Source: Ahrensia sp.
Lineage (GTDB): Bacteria > Pseudomonadota > Alphaproteobacteria > Rhizobiales > Rhizobiaceae
DNA length: 14,648 nucleotides
Direction: 5' to 3'
Assembly: GCA_003233475.1 (NCBI GenBank)
Contig: QILU01000183.1
Coordinates: 1-14,648 of the forward strand
Shown: positions 1 to 6,823 of the stretch, piece after piece
How the letters are laid out: each line of letters starts with the position of its first letter
How positions within the stretch are numbered: the stretch's first letter is position 1
The notes under the pieces: generated by a model
Told to the model about the DNA's origin: nothing
Databases searched by the model: none
Seen by the model: only the letters and a program-made list of their open reading frames with translations
Made by a program: the position numbers and the translations under genes

Positions 1-1547
1 AATTTCCGATTTATCGGGGAGATATTGATCGGGCGGAAGGTTCATTTGGTGCCTTCACATTAACGGTTAACAATTATGCTCCCCTGATGCCTTCCGCACG
101 GAATGCGATGAATTTCGTTTTGGCGCGTGATGGGGCAAAAACCGAATGCAGTGTTATTCTAGACCTTTCCGGTAACGCGCCTTTGTTTACCGGACACGCC
201 CACCGTGATGGCTACAAGCGTGTTGATGCCGGTGATCCTGCGGCAGCTCTTCGGGCAGTTATCGAACTATCTGACATGGTGGGAGAGTTCGAAAAACCAA
301 TTTACATTGGTTATAATGGCGACATTTGTGCTCATGGTCGCTCAAAACAAACCGGCTGTTCGAAGTGTTTGGATGTGTGTCCAGCTGGAGCGATTTTCGA
401 CGCGGGTGACACTGTTTCAATCGACAGCGGAATTTGCGGGGGATGCGGATCTTGCCATTCCGTTTGTCCAACAGGTGCAATCTCATATCAATACCCAGAG
501 CGCAGCGATGTCATCAGCCGAGCACAGTTGATGCTCGAAACCTATTTGGGCGCAGGGGGAAAAAACCCGATCTTGCTAATTCACGACAATACTTTTGGTG
601 CTGATCTCATTTCCATGATGGCACGATATGGGCGCGGGTTGCCTGCTAATGTTATTCCCTTTTCCATGCATGCCACCACCACAATGGGCCATGTGGAAAT
701 GTTGGGGCTGATAGCCGGTGGCGCTGCGCAGGTTCTGTTACTCACAGATCCTCAAAAAACTGATGAACTTTCAGGCTTGGAAAGCGAAATCGGTTTGAGC
801 GAAGCAATCCTCAGTGGCCTCAATCTCGCAGACAGCCCACGGTGTACAATACTCAGCGAAGCTGATCCGGATGCGGTGGAAGAAATTCTGTGGTCACTTG
901 CTTCATTGGATTCTTTGAAGGCAGAAAAATTTACGCCAGCTGGCTCCAAACGCGACATCGCGCGCATGGTCTTCGGGAAATTGCATGGGCAATCAGCTGA
1001 GAAAGTTGATGTTATTGCACTGCCAGAAAATGCCCCCTATGGCCGCGTTGTTATTGATCAAGCTGCTTGCACCTTGTGCATGTCATGTACATCCGCCTGT
1101 CCCGCTTCTGCAATCGTGGATACGCCGGGGGAACCTACGCTTCGGTTTATAGAAAGCGCCTGCGTACAATGCAGCCTATGTGTTACCACCTGCCCCGAAA
1201 ATGCATTGAGCTTATCTCCTCAATTGAATTTGTCCGCTGATGCCATGCAGCCAGAAACGCTTTATGAGGAAGAACCATTCAAATGCATCGTGTGCGAGAC
1301 CCCCTTTGCAACAAAGTCCACTATCGAGCGCATTTCAGACCAACTGGCAGAAAAGCACTCAATGTTTGCAAATATAGAACGGTCAAAGCTCATCAAAATG
1401 TGCCAAGACTGCCGTGTTGAAGCCCAGGCTAACAGCTCTGAGGATCCATTTAGCGGCGGCGCGCGCCCCCGTGTTCGGTCAACCGATGACTATATTGAGG
1501 CAGAAAAAAACAACCTCAGTATCGAGGATTTTTTGATGAAAGACTAA
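1..1547 (+). CDS. Multi-[4Fe-4S] ferredoxin-like protein, 5' end outside the window
   Basis: The frame is open without a stop from base 3 to the TAA at 1545-1547. The Met codon at 87 is probably internal, because the upstream residues (FPIYRGDIDRAEGSF) read as ordinary protein, so the gene starts before the window. Numbering from that Met, there are two double-cluster ferredoxin modules: C81/C91/C94/C98 with C117/C120/C123/C127, and C328/C331/C334/C338 with C359/C362/C365/C369. A CxxC pair at 400/403 and another at 439/442 could bind a further metal. The stretch 160-222 between the modules is an alpha/beta-looking segment resembling in arrangement the MvhD-type domain of hydrogenase/heterodisulfide reductase partners; that likeness is tentative. 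No signal peptide or membrane segment is visible in the part present, so a cytoplasmic electron-transfer role is likely. Proteins of this kind accompany formate dehydrogenase loci in alphaproteobacteria (from memory). It converges on the minus-strand cluster. Confidence 0.85.
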   Translation, partial: FPIYRGDIDRAEGSFGAFTLTVNNYAPLMPSARNAMNFVLARDGAKTECSVILDLSGNAPLFTGHAHRDGYKRVDAGDPAAALRAVIELSDMVGEFEKPIYIGYNGDICAHGRSKQTGCSKCLDVCPAGAIFDAGDTVSIDSGICGGCGSCHSVCPTGAISYQYPERSDVISRAQLMLETYLGAGGKNPILLIHDNTFGADLISMMARYGRGLPANVIPFSMHATTTMGHVEMLGLIAGGAAQVLLLTDPQKTDELSGLESEIGLSEAILSGLNLADSPRCTILSEADPDAVEEILWSLASLDSLKAEKFTPAGSKRDIARMVFGKLHGQSAEKVDVIALPENAPYGRVVIDQAACTLCMSCTSACPASAIVDTPGEPTLRFIESACVQCSLCVTTCPENALSLSPQLNLSADAMQPETLYEEEPFKCIVCETPFATKSTIERISDQLAEKHSMFANIERSKLIKMCQDCRVEAQANSSEDPFSGGARPRVRSTDDYIEAEKNNLSIEDFLMKD

Positions 1548-1550
1548 AAT

Positions 1551-1877
1551 CTAACCCGGGTTTTGTGCGCGACATAGGTTTTCTGCACGGGACTTGAAGC
1601 TTGCAAATTGGGCATCTGATAAAATGCCATCGGCCTTCATTTCTTCCACATTACCGACCCGTTGAGCCAGGCAATTTTGTAGCGCAGGGTTTGCAGGTTT
1701 TGCTGGTTCCGATACAGAAACCATCGCAGGCTTTTCCGTACCACCGGCGAATAGATTTTTGAAATCCCCCGACCAATTAAACCAGAGTAAGAAGGCCATT
1801 AACAAAGCTATTAGTAGTCCTAAAACTCGCGCTAAAGCTGTATCGACAAATTCTTTGGTCACTGTTGCGGAAGACAT
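1551..1877 (-). CDS. Small single-pass membrane protein of unknown function (108 aa)
   Basis: I do not recognise a named family. The sequence has a short polar N-terminus, one strongly hydrophobic helix at about residues 15-34, a Pro/Ala/Ser linker (45-66), and a compact C-terminal part with two cysteines, C69 and C102. If the C-terminus is periplasmic these could form a disulfide (inference). The segment around 70-100 is predicted helical and contains the phrase ADGILSDAQF. The ATG at 1877 is preceded by a modest GAAGGG-type ribosome site and lies 20 bp after the stop of the DUF6352-like gene, so it is probably the last gene of the cluster. Its stop is only 3 bp from the stop of the convergent ferredoxin-like gene. 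A membrane-anchored accessory role for the nearby formate dehydrogenase is guesswork from position. Confidence 0.75.
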   Translation of the reverse strand: MSSATVTKEFVDTALARVLGLLIALLMAFLLWFNWSGDFKNLFAGGTEKPAMVSVSEPAKPANPALQNCLAQRVGNVEEMKADGILSDAQFASFKSRAENLCRAQNPG

Positions 1878-1897
1878 GGTTCACACCCTTCGTATAA

Positions 1898-2896
1898 TTA
1901 GCCCCTTTGCAGGGGCAAACTGGTCAAAAGATTTTGCGGCTTAAAAATGAGTTTTTTCTCACTGTTCATGGCCACAGCTAAGTATACTGGTTTCCCGCGC
2001 ACACTGTCCATTGCATCCGCAGGATTGAGAAATTCCATCTTATAGAGAGAGAGAATATTATACAAATCTTCTTCCTCAACCTCCTCATCATTGTACAAGG
2101 CATTCAAAATTCGGGTCGCTTCAGTATCGCAACCGATATGCCAAGACCAAGCCTCGTCTTTAATTGATTTTACGGTCTGTATGCGCGTTTTGATCTTCAA
2201 AAAATGATCTATCCAGGCCTCAATAACACGCCCCAAAGCATCTGAAGCTGGCTGAGTAAATCTGAAATCAATAGCCATATCAAAATTATCAGAACGCTTC
2301 CAATAGAGATTTTTATTCTCCTCACTCATAACATCTAGCGCAACTTCGCGGGTGGGGGTGCCAGCTTCGGCCAGTAATTGGCCAAGTCCGCCAAAGCCAT
2401 TGCTGCTTTGCATCTCAACTATTTCCTGATCAGCCAACATCAGATCGCCAACGGTTACGACCTGTTCACGGAAAAATAATTCTGCAGCCCTCAATCGCAT
2501 CGGGTCTTCAACGTCCTCCAAAATATTATGCAAAATCAAATGTACCATCTGATCAATAAAAACCGGAGGGATTGAAATAGTCTCCCCTGTAAAAAACGCA
2601 GCATAGGCTGCTTCGACCGTTCCATACTTTGTCAGATGATCACGGAACCGTATTATCACGCGGTAATTTTCCGCTGCATCACCATCTTTTATCGCTTTGA
2701 GTTCAGCTTCGGTTATTTCAGTCAAAGGACTGGTCATCAATTTTTCAAACAAAGCATGTTCGGCAGGGCACGATTCTTCAACCGGATGAATTTCTGGCCG
2801 GGTAAAATAAGCCCGCAGATAATCATCCGTGACTTTCAGCCATCCATTTTCGTCCCGTTCAACCAAATGCATTCCTGCTGATTTCCAAAAATCCAT
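1898..2896 (-). CDS. DUF6352-like protein of formate dehydrogenase loci
   Basis: A 332-aa soluble protein with no signal peptide or membrane helix. The opening (DFWKSAGMHL followed by a TDDYLRAY segment and RPEIHPVEESC) matches my memory of the DUF6352 family, whose members are about this long and sit next to formate dehydrogenase genes in alphaproteobacteria; the DUF number could not be checked. It is rich in acidic residues and looks largely helical. No catalytic motif or metal site can be proposed: cysteines are few (C43 in VEESCPAEH and one in HIGCDTEA). The ATG at 2896 comes 2 bp after the TAA of the upstream gene (2899-2901), with a GAGGG site inside that gene's end, so translation is probably coupled. 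The function is unknown; a cytoplasmic assembly or regulatory factor for formate dehydrogenase is inferred from neighbours only. Confidence 0.85.
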   Translation of the reverse strand: MDFWKSAGMHLVERDENGWLKVTDDYLRAYFTRPEIHPVEESCPAEHALFEKLMTSPLTEITEAELKAIKDGDAAENYRVIIRFRDHLTKYGTVEAAYAAFFTGETISIPPVFIDQMVHLILHNILEDVEDPMRLRAAELFFREQVVTVGDLMLADQEIVEMQSSNGFGGLGQLLAEAGTPTREVALDVMSEENKNLYWKRSDNFDMAIDFRFTQPASDALGRVIEAWIDHFLKIKTRIQTVKSIKDEAWSWHIGCDTEATRILNALYNDEEVEEEDLYNILSLYKMEFLNPADAMDSVRGKPVYLAVAMNSEKKLIFKPQNLLTSLPLQRG

Positions 2897-2898
2897 AA

Positions 2899-3378
2899 TT
2901 AACCCTCAACCACTTCCCAAACTCGCGCATGGGTATTGGCTCCAGGTGCATTAACAATGCGAAACTCTTCTTTTATTTCCCCGTCATCATCGAAAAACCG
3001 TCGCAAGGTAAAGACAGAATTGATTGCCACCTTTGCGCACATTTCTAAAACGAAATTTACTTCACTGTGCGCGGCTTGAAGCGCTTCTTGTTGTGAAGGC
3101 GCACCAAAATTTTCCGCCAAATGGGTTGCAAGATTGTTCATTAACTCGTCTATACCCGCCTGATCGATTTCGGCGACCGAAACGAATGTTGAAAACCCAA
3201 AACTTTCAAGGGAAAGAAACCCATTGCTGAAAGCCTGTTTTAATTTACCCGTGATATTATCTTCATTCATACCGCCGAAAGAAAAACCACCGGGAATTGC
3301 CCATTCATCATTCAAAGCAGCGCTCTCAAAAACATGATTGTCGGAAGGGTCAAAACGGATTGTTTTTAAGAATTTCAT
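2899..3378 (-). CDS. DUF6505-like protein
   Basis: A 159-aa soluble protein beginning MKFLKTIRFDPSDNHVFE with a WAIPGGFSFGG segment near residues 26-36, a pattern I associate with DUF6505, again seen beside formate dehydrogenase genes (recalled, not searched). There is no signal peptide, membrane helix or obvious catalytic motif, and a single cysteine (in VLEMCAKVA). The C-terminal half (TLRRFFDDDGEIKEEFR) suggests beta strands. Its ATG overlaps the TGA of the upstream ligase-like gene by 4 bp (ATGA at 3378-3375), a classic coupled junction, which suggests the two products are made in fixed proportion and may interact. The function is unknown. Confidence 0.85.
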   Translation of the reverse strand: MKFLKTIRFDPSDNHVFESAALNDEWAIPGGFSFGGMNEDNITGKLKQAFSNGFLSLESFGFSTFVSVAEIDQAGIDELMNNLATHLAENFGAPSQQEALQAAHSEVNFVLEMCAKVAINSVFTLRRFFDDDGEIKEEFRIVNAPGANTHARVWEVVEG

Positions 3379-4133
3379 TTGGCAGACAATCGCAGCTTTC
3401 GTTGGATATCCAACCCATCAAAAACTGAAATGCTCGCTGTTGCCTTATCCTTAGAAACCAACGCATTTCCATTTTCGTCCAACCCTATGAATTTCTCAGA
3501 ATCATCAACTCCCTGAGCCAACTGCTTTTCTTCGTACAGGCGATCGGTCCACTGGGAGTGAATTTGGGCAAAACCATCCTCTGACCAGGTATAGATCATC
3601 GCAAGAATATGCCGAGCAATCGATTCTAATAAATCATTGCGGGTAATATCGCTGCAGCCTTCCTCCCACATTGTGGTGATTTCGACTTCATCGCCCGGGT
3701 TTGCATTGGTCGTGTCGGGGATCACATTGAGCTCAATGTAAAGAACCATCGACTCTGGCACGCCGTCCGTTTCATTATCGGACACGCACAAATCTGCATA
3801 GCCAACGCGTCCATTGTTCATCAAAATTGTCCCGGGCCACTGATAATGGATACCAATAACTGCCGGAATTTGAGCACCCACCGCGTCCCCCAATGCGACC
3901 ATTGCAACAAACAACATTTCTGCGCATTGTTCGCGCTGAACCTCAGGCTCAAGTACCAAAGCAAGCCGCAAATTTTCTGTATCTTGCGACCAGATTAAAT
4001 CTCCGGCCGAAAGTTCTCCTTTTTCTGTGCGAGCCTTCGCCCAATCCAGCGGGTGCTGACTTGCTTCTAAGCCACGCCCCTTAAGGAGAGGTGGGAAGAT
4101 TGGATCGATTATTCTATCTGTCTCAGTAGGCAT
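3375..4133 (-). CDS. Biotin/lipoate protein ligase-like protein (DUF4444-type C-terminus), altered active-site signature
   Basis: A 252-aa protein with the biotin/lipoate A/B ligase fold by pattern: a nucleotide-side strand (GDLIWSQDTENLRLALVLEP, 44-63), a helix (MLFVAMVALGDAVG, 73-86), the QWPGTILMNNGR segment (98-109), and a short C-terminal beta domain (FIGLDENGNAL, 215-225) of the type annotated DUF4444. In true biotin ligases the core is KWPND followed by a lysine that binds the acyl-adenylate. Here the first is QWPGT and the equivalent basic residue appears to be R109, so ligation activity is doubtful. The family near formate dehydrogenase genes seems to share this change (memory). No biotin or lipoyl acceptor domain is encoded in the window. 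The ATG at 4133 follows the upstream TAA (4136-4134) with no gap, and its own TGA overlaps the next start. It is probably cytoplasmic; the ligand and partner are unknown. Confidence 0.82.
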   Translation of the reverse strand: MPTETDRIIDPIFPPLLKGRGLEASQHPLDWAKARTEKGELSAGDLIWSQDTENLRLALVLEPEVQREQCAEMLFVAMVALGDAVGAQIPAVIGIHYQWPGTILMNNGRVGYADLCVSDNETDGVPESMVLYIELNVIPDTTNANPGDEVEITTMWEEGCSDITRNDLLESIARHILAMIYTWSEDGFAQIHSQWTDRLYEEKQLAQGVDDSEKFIGLDENGNALVSKDKATASISVFDGLDIQRKLRLSAK

Positions 4134-4325
4134 TTAACTAATGTCAATCTCACCTTCGACCACATGGTTCAAGTCGGTCTCCTCGGCGGTCAAAATCATT
4201 TTCACTGATAACGTTTTCTGACCATCTAAGTTTGAATCACGAACAATTGCTTCTATTTGTTGCTGCGAAGTTACACCAACCTGTTTCAAAAACTTGCGCA
4301 TAGACATATTGAATTTTTCACTCAT
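4134..4325 (-). CDS. Small DUF6494-like protein (63 aa)
   Basis: A short soluble protein, MSEKFNMSMRKFLKQVGVTS at the N-terminus and a VVEGEIDI ending. The arrangement (helical first half, strand-like second half with MILTAEETDL) matches what I recall of DUF6494, a family of about 60-65 aa occurring in formate dehydrogenase and related loci. It has no cysteine and no membrane segment. The ATG at 4325 is preceded by an AGGAAAAAAC stretch, a weak ribosome site. It lies 22 bp after the protease stop and directly abuts the ligase-like start (TAA-ATG). The phrase VGVTSQQQIEAIVRD looks like a small helical recognition module, but no function is known. Confidence 0.8.
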   Translation of the reverse strand: MSEKFNMSMRKFLKQVGVTSQQQIEAIVRDSNLDGQKTLSVKMILTAEETDLNHVVEGEIDIS

Positions 4326-4347
4326 AGTTTTTTCCTGTTCTTTCTGT

Positions 4348-5307
4348 TCAATCGAAATTTATTGTTATTTTCTTACGTTCACCATCGCGGAGAATATCCA
4401 AAAGCACAATATTATCTTTTTCCATAAGTGCCAGTGCGGCCTGGTAAGACCCCGCTCTTTTTATCCTCATTTCATTGGCAAAAAGGATAATATCCCCCAC
4501 CAGAACCCCGTCCCTCGATTCTTGAGAATCTGCAATGACTCCCGTGACACGGGCGCCAATAACTCCTGCTTCGCCCTTGCCTAATGAGGGGCTGATTACC
4601 AGCCCAGATTTTCGGCGCGTGAGTTTGCCATTCTGTTGAAAATCTTGCACCACACGGTCCAAAAGACTTGATGAGACCGCAAAATTAACTCCAATATTTG
4701 AGTCCGATTTCTTCGTGAATATCGCAGACAAAAGGCCGATTAACTCGCCTTTGTCATTCACCAGTGCCCCGCCTGACATACCCGGATTGACCGCTGCATC
4801 CGTTTGCACAAAGTCTTCTATTATATTGAATCCGGTGCCTGAAAGATGCTGGGCTGAAACGATGCCGCAAGCCATTGAAATCCCTAAGCCAAAGCTATTA
4901 CCAATGGCACAGGTGCTATCCCCCATCCGCGGCTTGGCTCCGTAAGCTATTGGCTTCAAAGCTCGGGAAATTTCCAATAAGGCTACGTCAGTTGTTTTAT
5001 CGCGCAAGATAATTTCAGCATTCAACACATGGCCCGTAATAGTGCGAACCAGAACTCTTGTTGCATTACCGATGACATGATCAGCAGTCGCAATTAGCTT
5101 TCCAGTGCCGATAACAACCCCTGACCCTTCTGGTTCTTCACTTCGGTTTGCAGGGGGATGAACTGGCAAAATACTCACAACTGAATGGCTGGCGCATTCA
5201 AGTCCGGACTTGCACTCTGGCCATTCAACGGTCGCTGGTTCACCGGCTAGCCCTAAAGTTAATAATATCAACCATATCGCGATGGCGGTGATTATTTTAT
5301 TTACCAA
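4348..5307 (-). CDS. Secreted HtrA/Deg-like trypsin-fold serine protease with one PDZ domain, TTG start
   Basis: This 319-aa protein carries a hydrophobic N-terminal signal (residues 4-21, cleavage likely after AGLA or nearby), a chymotrypsin-fold domain with the full catalytic triad, H77 (TADHV), D107 (TTDVALL) and S178 (NPGMSGGAL), and a C-terminal PDZ domain (about 245-315, containing SRDGVLVGDIIL). Cysteine pairs C32/C38 and C133/C147 fit a periplasmic, disulfide-bearing protein. No ATG is available near the signal; the only reasonable start is TTG at 5307-5305, immediately after the TGA of the 43-aa peptide and in the same frame, so reinitiation or coupling is likely. HtrA proteases perform periplasmic quality control or regulated cleavage. 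A dedicated role in maturation or turnover of the exported formate dehydrogenase or the cytochrome is inferred from context. Confidence 0.9.
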   Translation of the reverse strand: MVNKIITAIAIWLILLTLGLAGEPATVEWPECKSGLECASHSVVSILPVHPPANRSEEPEGSGVVIGTGKLIATADHVIGNATRVLVRTITGHVLNAEIILRDKTTDVALLEISRALKPIAYGAKPRMGDSTCAIGNSFGLGISMACGIVSAQHLSGTGFNIIEDFVQTDAAVNPGMSGGALVNDKGELIGLLSAIFTKKSDSNIGVNFAVSSSLLDRVVQDFQQNGKLTRRKSGLVISPSLGKGEAGVIGARVTGVIADSQESRDGVLVGDIILFANEMRIKRAGSYQAALALMEKDNIVLLDILRDGERKKITINFD

Positions 5308-5439
5308 TCAATCCAACCGAACTGAATTGTTTTGAGAAACAAAGGCTTCACCTGATGTTTGCGTTTGCGTTCCTACGATTGCCCAGGCGATGGTGCTCAC
5401 AATCGCCATCAGGCTCAATCCTAATAATACTGATTTCAT
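5308..5439 (-). CDS. 43-aa single-pass membrane peptide
   Basis: A short gene starting ATG at 5439-5437 with a good ribosome site (AAGGGGAAGTGA) just upstream, ending TGA at 5310-5308. The product starts MKSVLLGLSLMAIVSTIAWA and continues with a Gln/Thr/Ser-rich tail ending NNSVRLD. It has one hydrophobic helix (about 3-23), which could be an uncleaved anchor or a signal peptide. It fills the gap between the cytochrome fusion (stop at 5454, 14 bp away) and the protease. I recall similarly tiny proteins ending in a VRL-type tail beside formate dehydrogenase genes, comparable to the small membrane subunits of other respiratory complexes, but cannot verify this. It may be a small complex subunit or a membrane tether for the cytochrome (inference). 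Confidence 0.72.
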   Translation of the reverse strand: MKSVLLGLSLMAIVSTIAWAIVGTQTQTSGEAFVSQNNSVRLD

Positions 5440-5453
5440 TTCACTTCCCCTTT

Positions 5454-6803
5454 TTACTTAGGTTTTATTGCCGTGGCAATTTTCAGATAGCGTATTAAAT
5501 CGTCCCGCCTTCCCACACTTTTTAAGCGTTGTATGGGCATTTTTGTTCCTGGTAGCATAACATCAGGTCCATCATCGAACAATTGCCCGATGGTATTTTC
5601 ATCCCAAATAACATCAGAATTTAACAAAGCTTTTGAATAAATATAATCTGGTAAGGTGCCGGCTTCACGGCCGAATACTCCATAGAGCGTAGGGCCGGCT
5701 CGGTTGGCCCCGTCGGGGGTCACTGTATGGCAAACGCTGCATTTGCGACTAAATTCCAATTCACCGGGATCATCCGTATTGCGCACCTGAAAACGGCGCG
5801 GAAATTTGCTTTCAATTTTTGATAATTTATGCGGCGCGATCTGCCATCGAGTCGCAAAATCATCGAGGCCCACATGAAAAATCTGGAAGGTGCCGGGAAT
5901 GAAATCAAAATCCCAAATCGGACCATAGGCCACATTGGTAGCTTCAATTTTCTTTAAGTCATCAACTTGAAACACCTCTATCTGTCCTGCCCCATCTGCA
6001 AAGGCCATGAGTTTTTGGTCGTGAGATAATTTTACTGATTGGATAGGCTGTTCACTGCTGGCCAGATCCGAAATTTTATCAGCCTTAGTGATGCTGACCA
6101 ATCCAACTGAGCCATCAACTGCTCCGAACATGATGCGGTCATCATCAATGCGGACGATGGAATTTATGCCCCAGCCGTGCCGGTAAACAGAGCGCAAAAG
6201 TTTACCGGTTACGATGTCCCATTCAATAATCTGGCCATCATAAGCGGCTGAATACAGTTTAGAACCGTCTTTGGAAAAGGCGACTGAATTAACATTTCCG
6301 CGATGTCCTTTAAGAACAGCGACTTCTTTTTGAGTGCTCAAATCGTAAATTCGGGCAGTCTTGTCCCATCGGGCAACGGCAGCAAGCCTACCATTGGGAG
6401 ACAGGGCGACATCAAGAACCTTATAATTCTCGGCTCTAATTTTGTTGATTAAAACACCTTTCTCCAGATTCCAAATACCTAAGCTTCCATCGTCGCTAAC
6501 CGAAATCGCGCGCTTGTTGTCTGGGGTAAACACAACATCATTCACACCACTATCATGGCCGTTTAAGCGATGGATAATCTTCCCCTTAGAAGTGGTGATA
6601 TCCCAGTAGATGATTGAGTAATCGAATGAGGCAGTAAGCGCGCGCTTGCCGTCAGCTGAAACAGATATGGCTTTAATAGGGCCACCATGGCCAACCAATT
6701 TATTGGGTAATTCACCAGCGAAGGCAGGCGGTATAAATATCGCCCAAAGGCAAAACACCAAAAACCTAAAGGCAATCTTTAAGGAAAGATAAGCAGAGCG
6801 CAT
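5454..6803 (-). CDS. Secreted WD40 beta-propeller fused to C-terminal class I cytochrome c
   Basis: A 449-aa protein with a Sec signal peptide (1-29, ending PPAFAG), about seven WD40-type blades from roughly 35 to 325 (recognisable repeats with the GHGGPIKAISVS, GHDSGVNDVVFT and GHRGNVNSVAFS starts and IIYWDI, LGIWNL, ARIYDL, IIEWDI ends), and a cytochrome c domain (about 348-447) with the haem motif CSVCH (C355, C358, H359) and M422 in PGTKMPIQ as probable sixth ligand. It is therefore periplasmic and binds one c-type haem. The fusion suggests the propeller docks the haem domain to a partner; the following position after the cytochrome b gene points to formate dehydrogenase. The ATG at 6803 lies 20 bp after the cytochrome b stop, with a GGAG about 11 bp upstream. 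It could be an alternative electron acceptor or a redox sensor in the complex. Confidence 0.9.
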   Translation of the reverse strand: MRSAYLSLKIAFRFLVFCLWAIFIPPAFAGELPNKLVGHGGPIKAISVSADGKRALTASFDYSIIYWDITTSKGKIIHRLNGHDSGVNDVVFTPDNKRAISVSDDGSLGIWNLEKGVLINKIRAENYKVLDVALSPNGRLAAVARWDKTARIYDLSTQKEVAVLKGHRGNVNSVAFSKDGSKLYSAAYDGQIIEWDIVTGKLLRSVYRHGWGINSIVRIDDDRIMFGAVDGSVGLVSITKADKISDLASSEQPIQSVKLSHDQKLMAFADGAGQIEVFQVDDLKKIEATNVAYGPIWDFDFIPGTFQIFHVGLDDFATRWQIAPHKLSKIESKFPRRFQVRNTDDPGELEFSRKCSVCHTVTPDGANRAGPTLYGVFGREAGTLPDYIYSKALLNSDVIWDENTIGQLFDDGPDVMLPGTKMPIQRLKSVGRRDDLIRYLKIATAIKPK

Positions 6804-6823
6804 GGGTGAGACAACTCCATTGG

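Noticed and set aside
5308..5310. TGA between the 43-aa peptide and the protease as a selenocysteine codon making one fused protein
   Set aside because: No convincing SECIS-like hairpin was recognised just downstream, the protease reads naturally from TTG as a signal-peptide protein, and the peptide's tail looks like a natural end. Retained only as a coupling observation.
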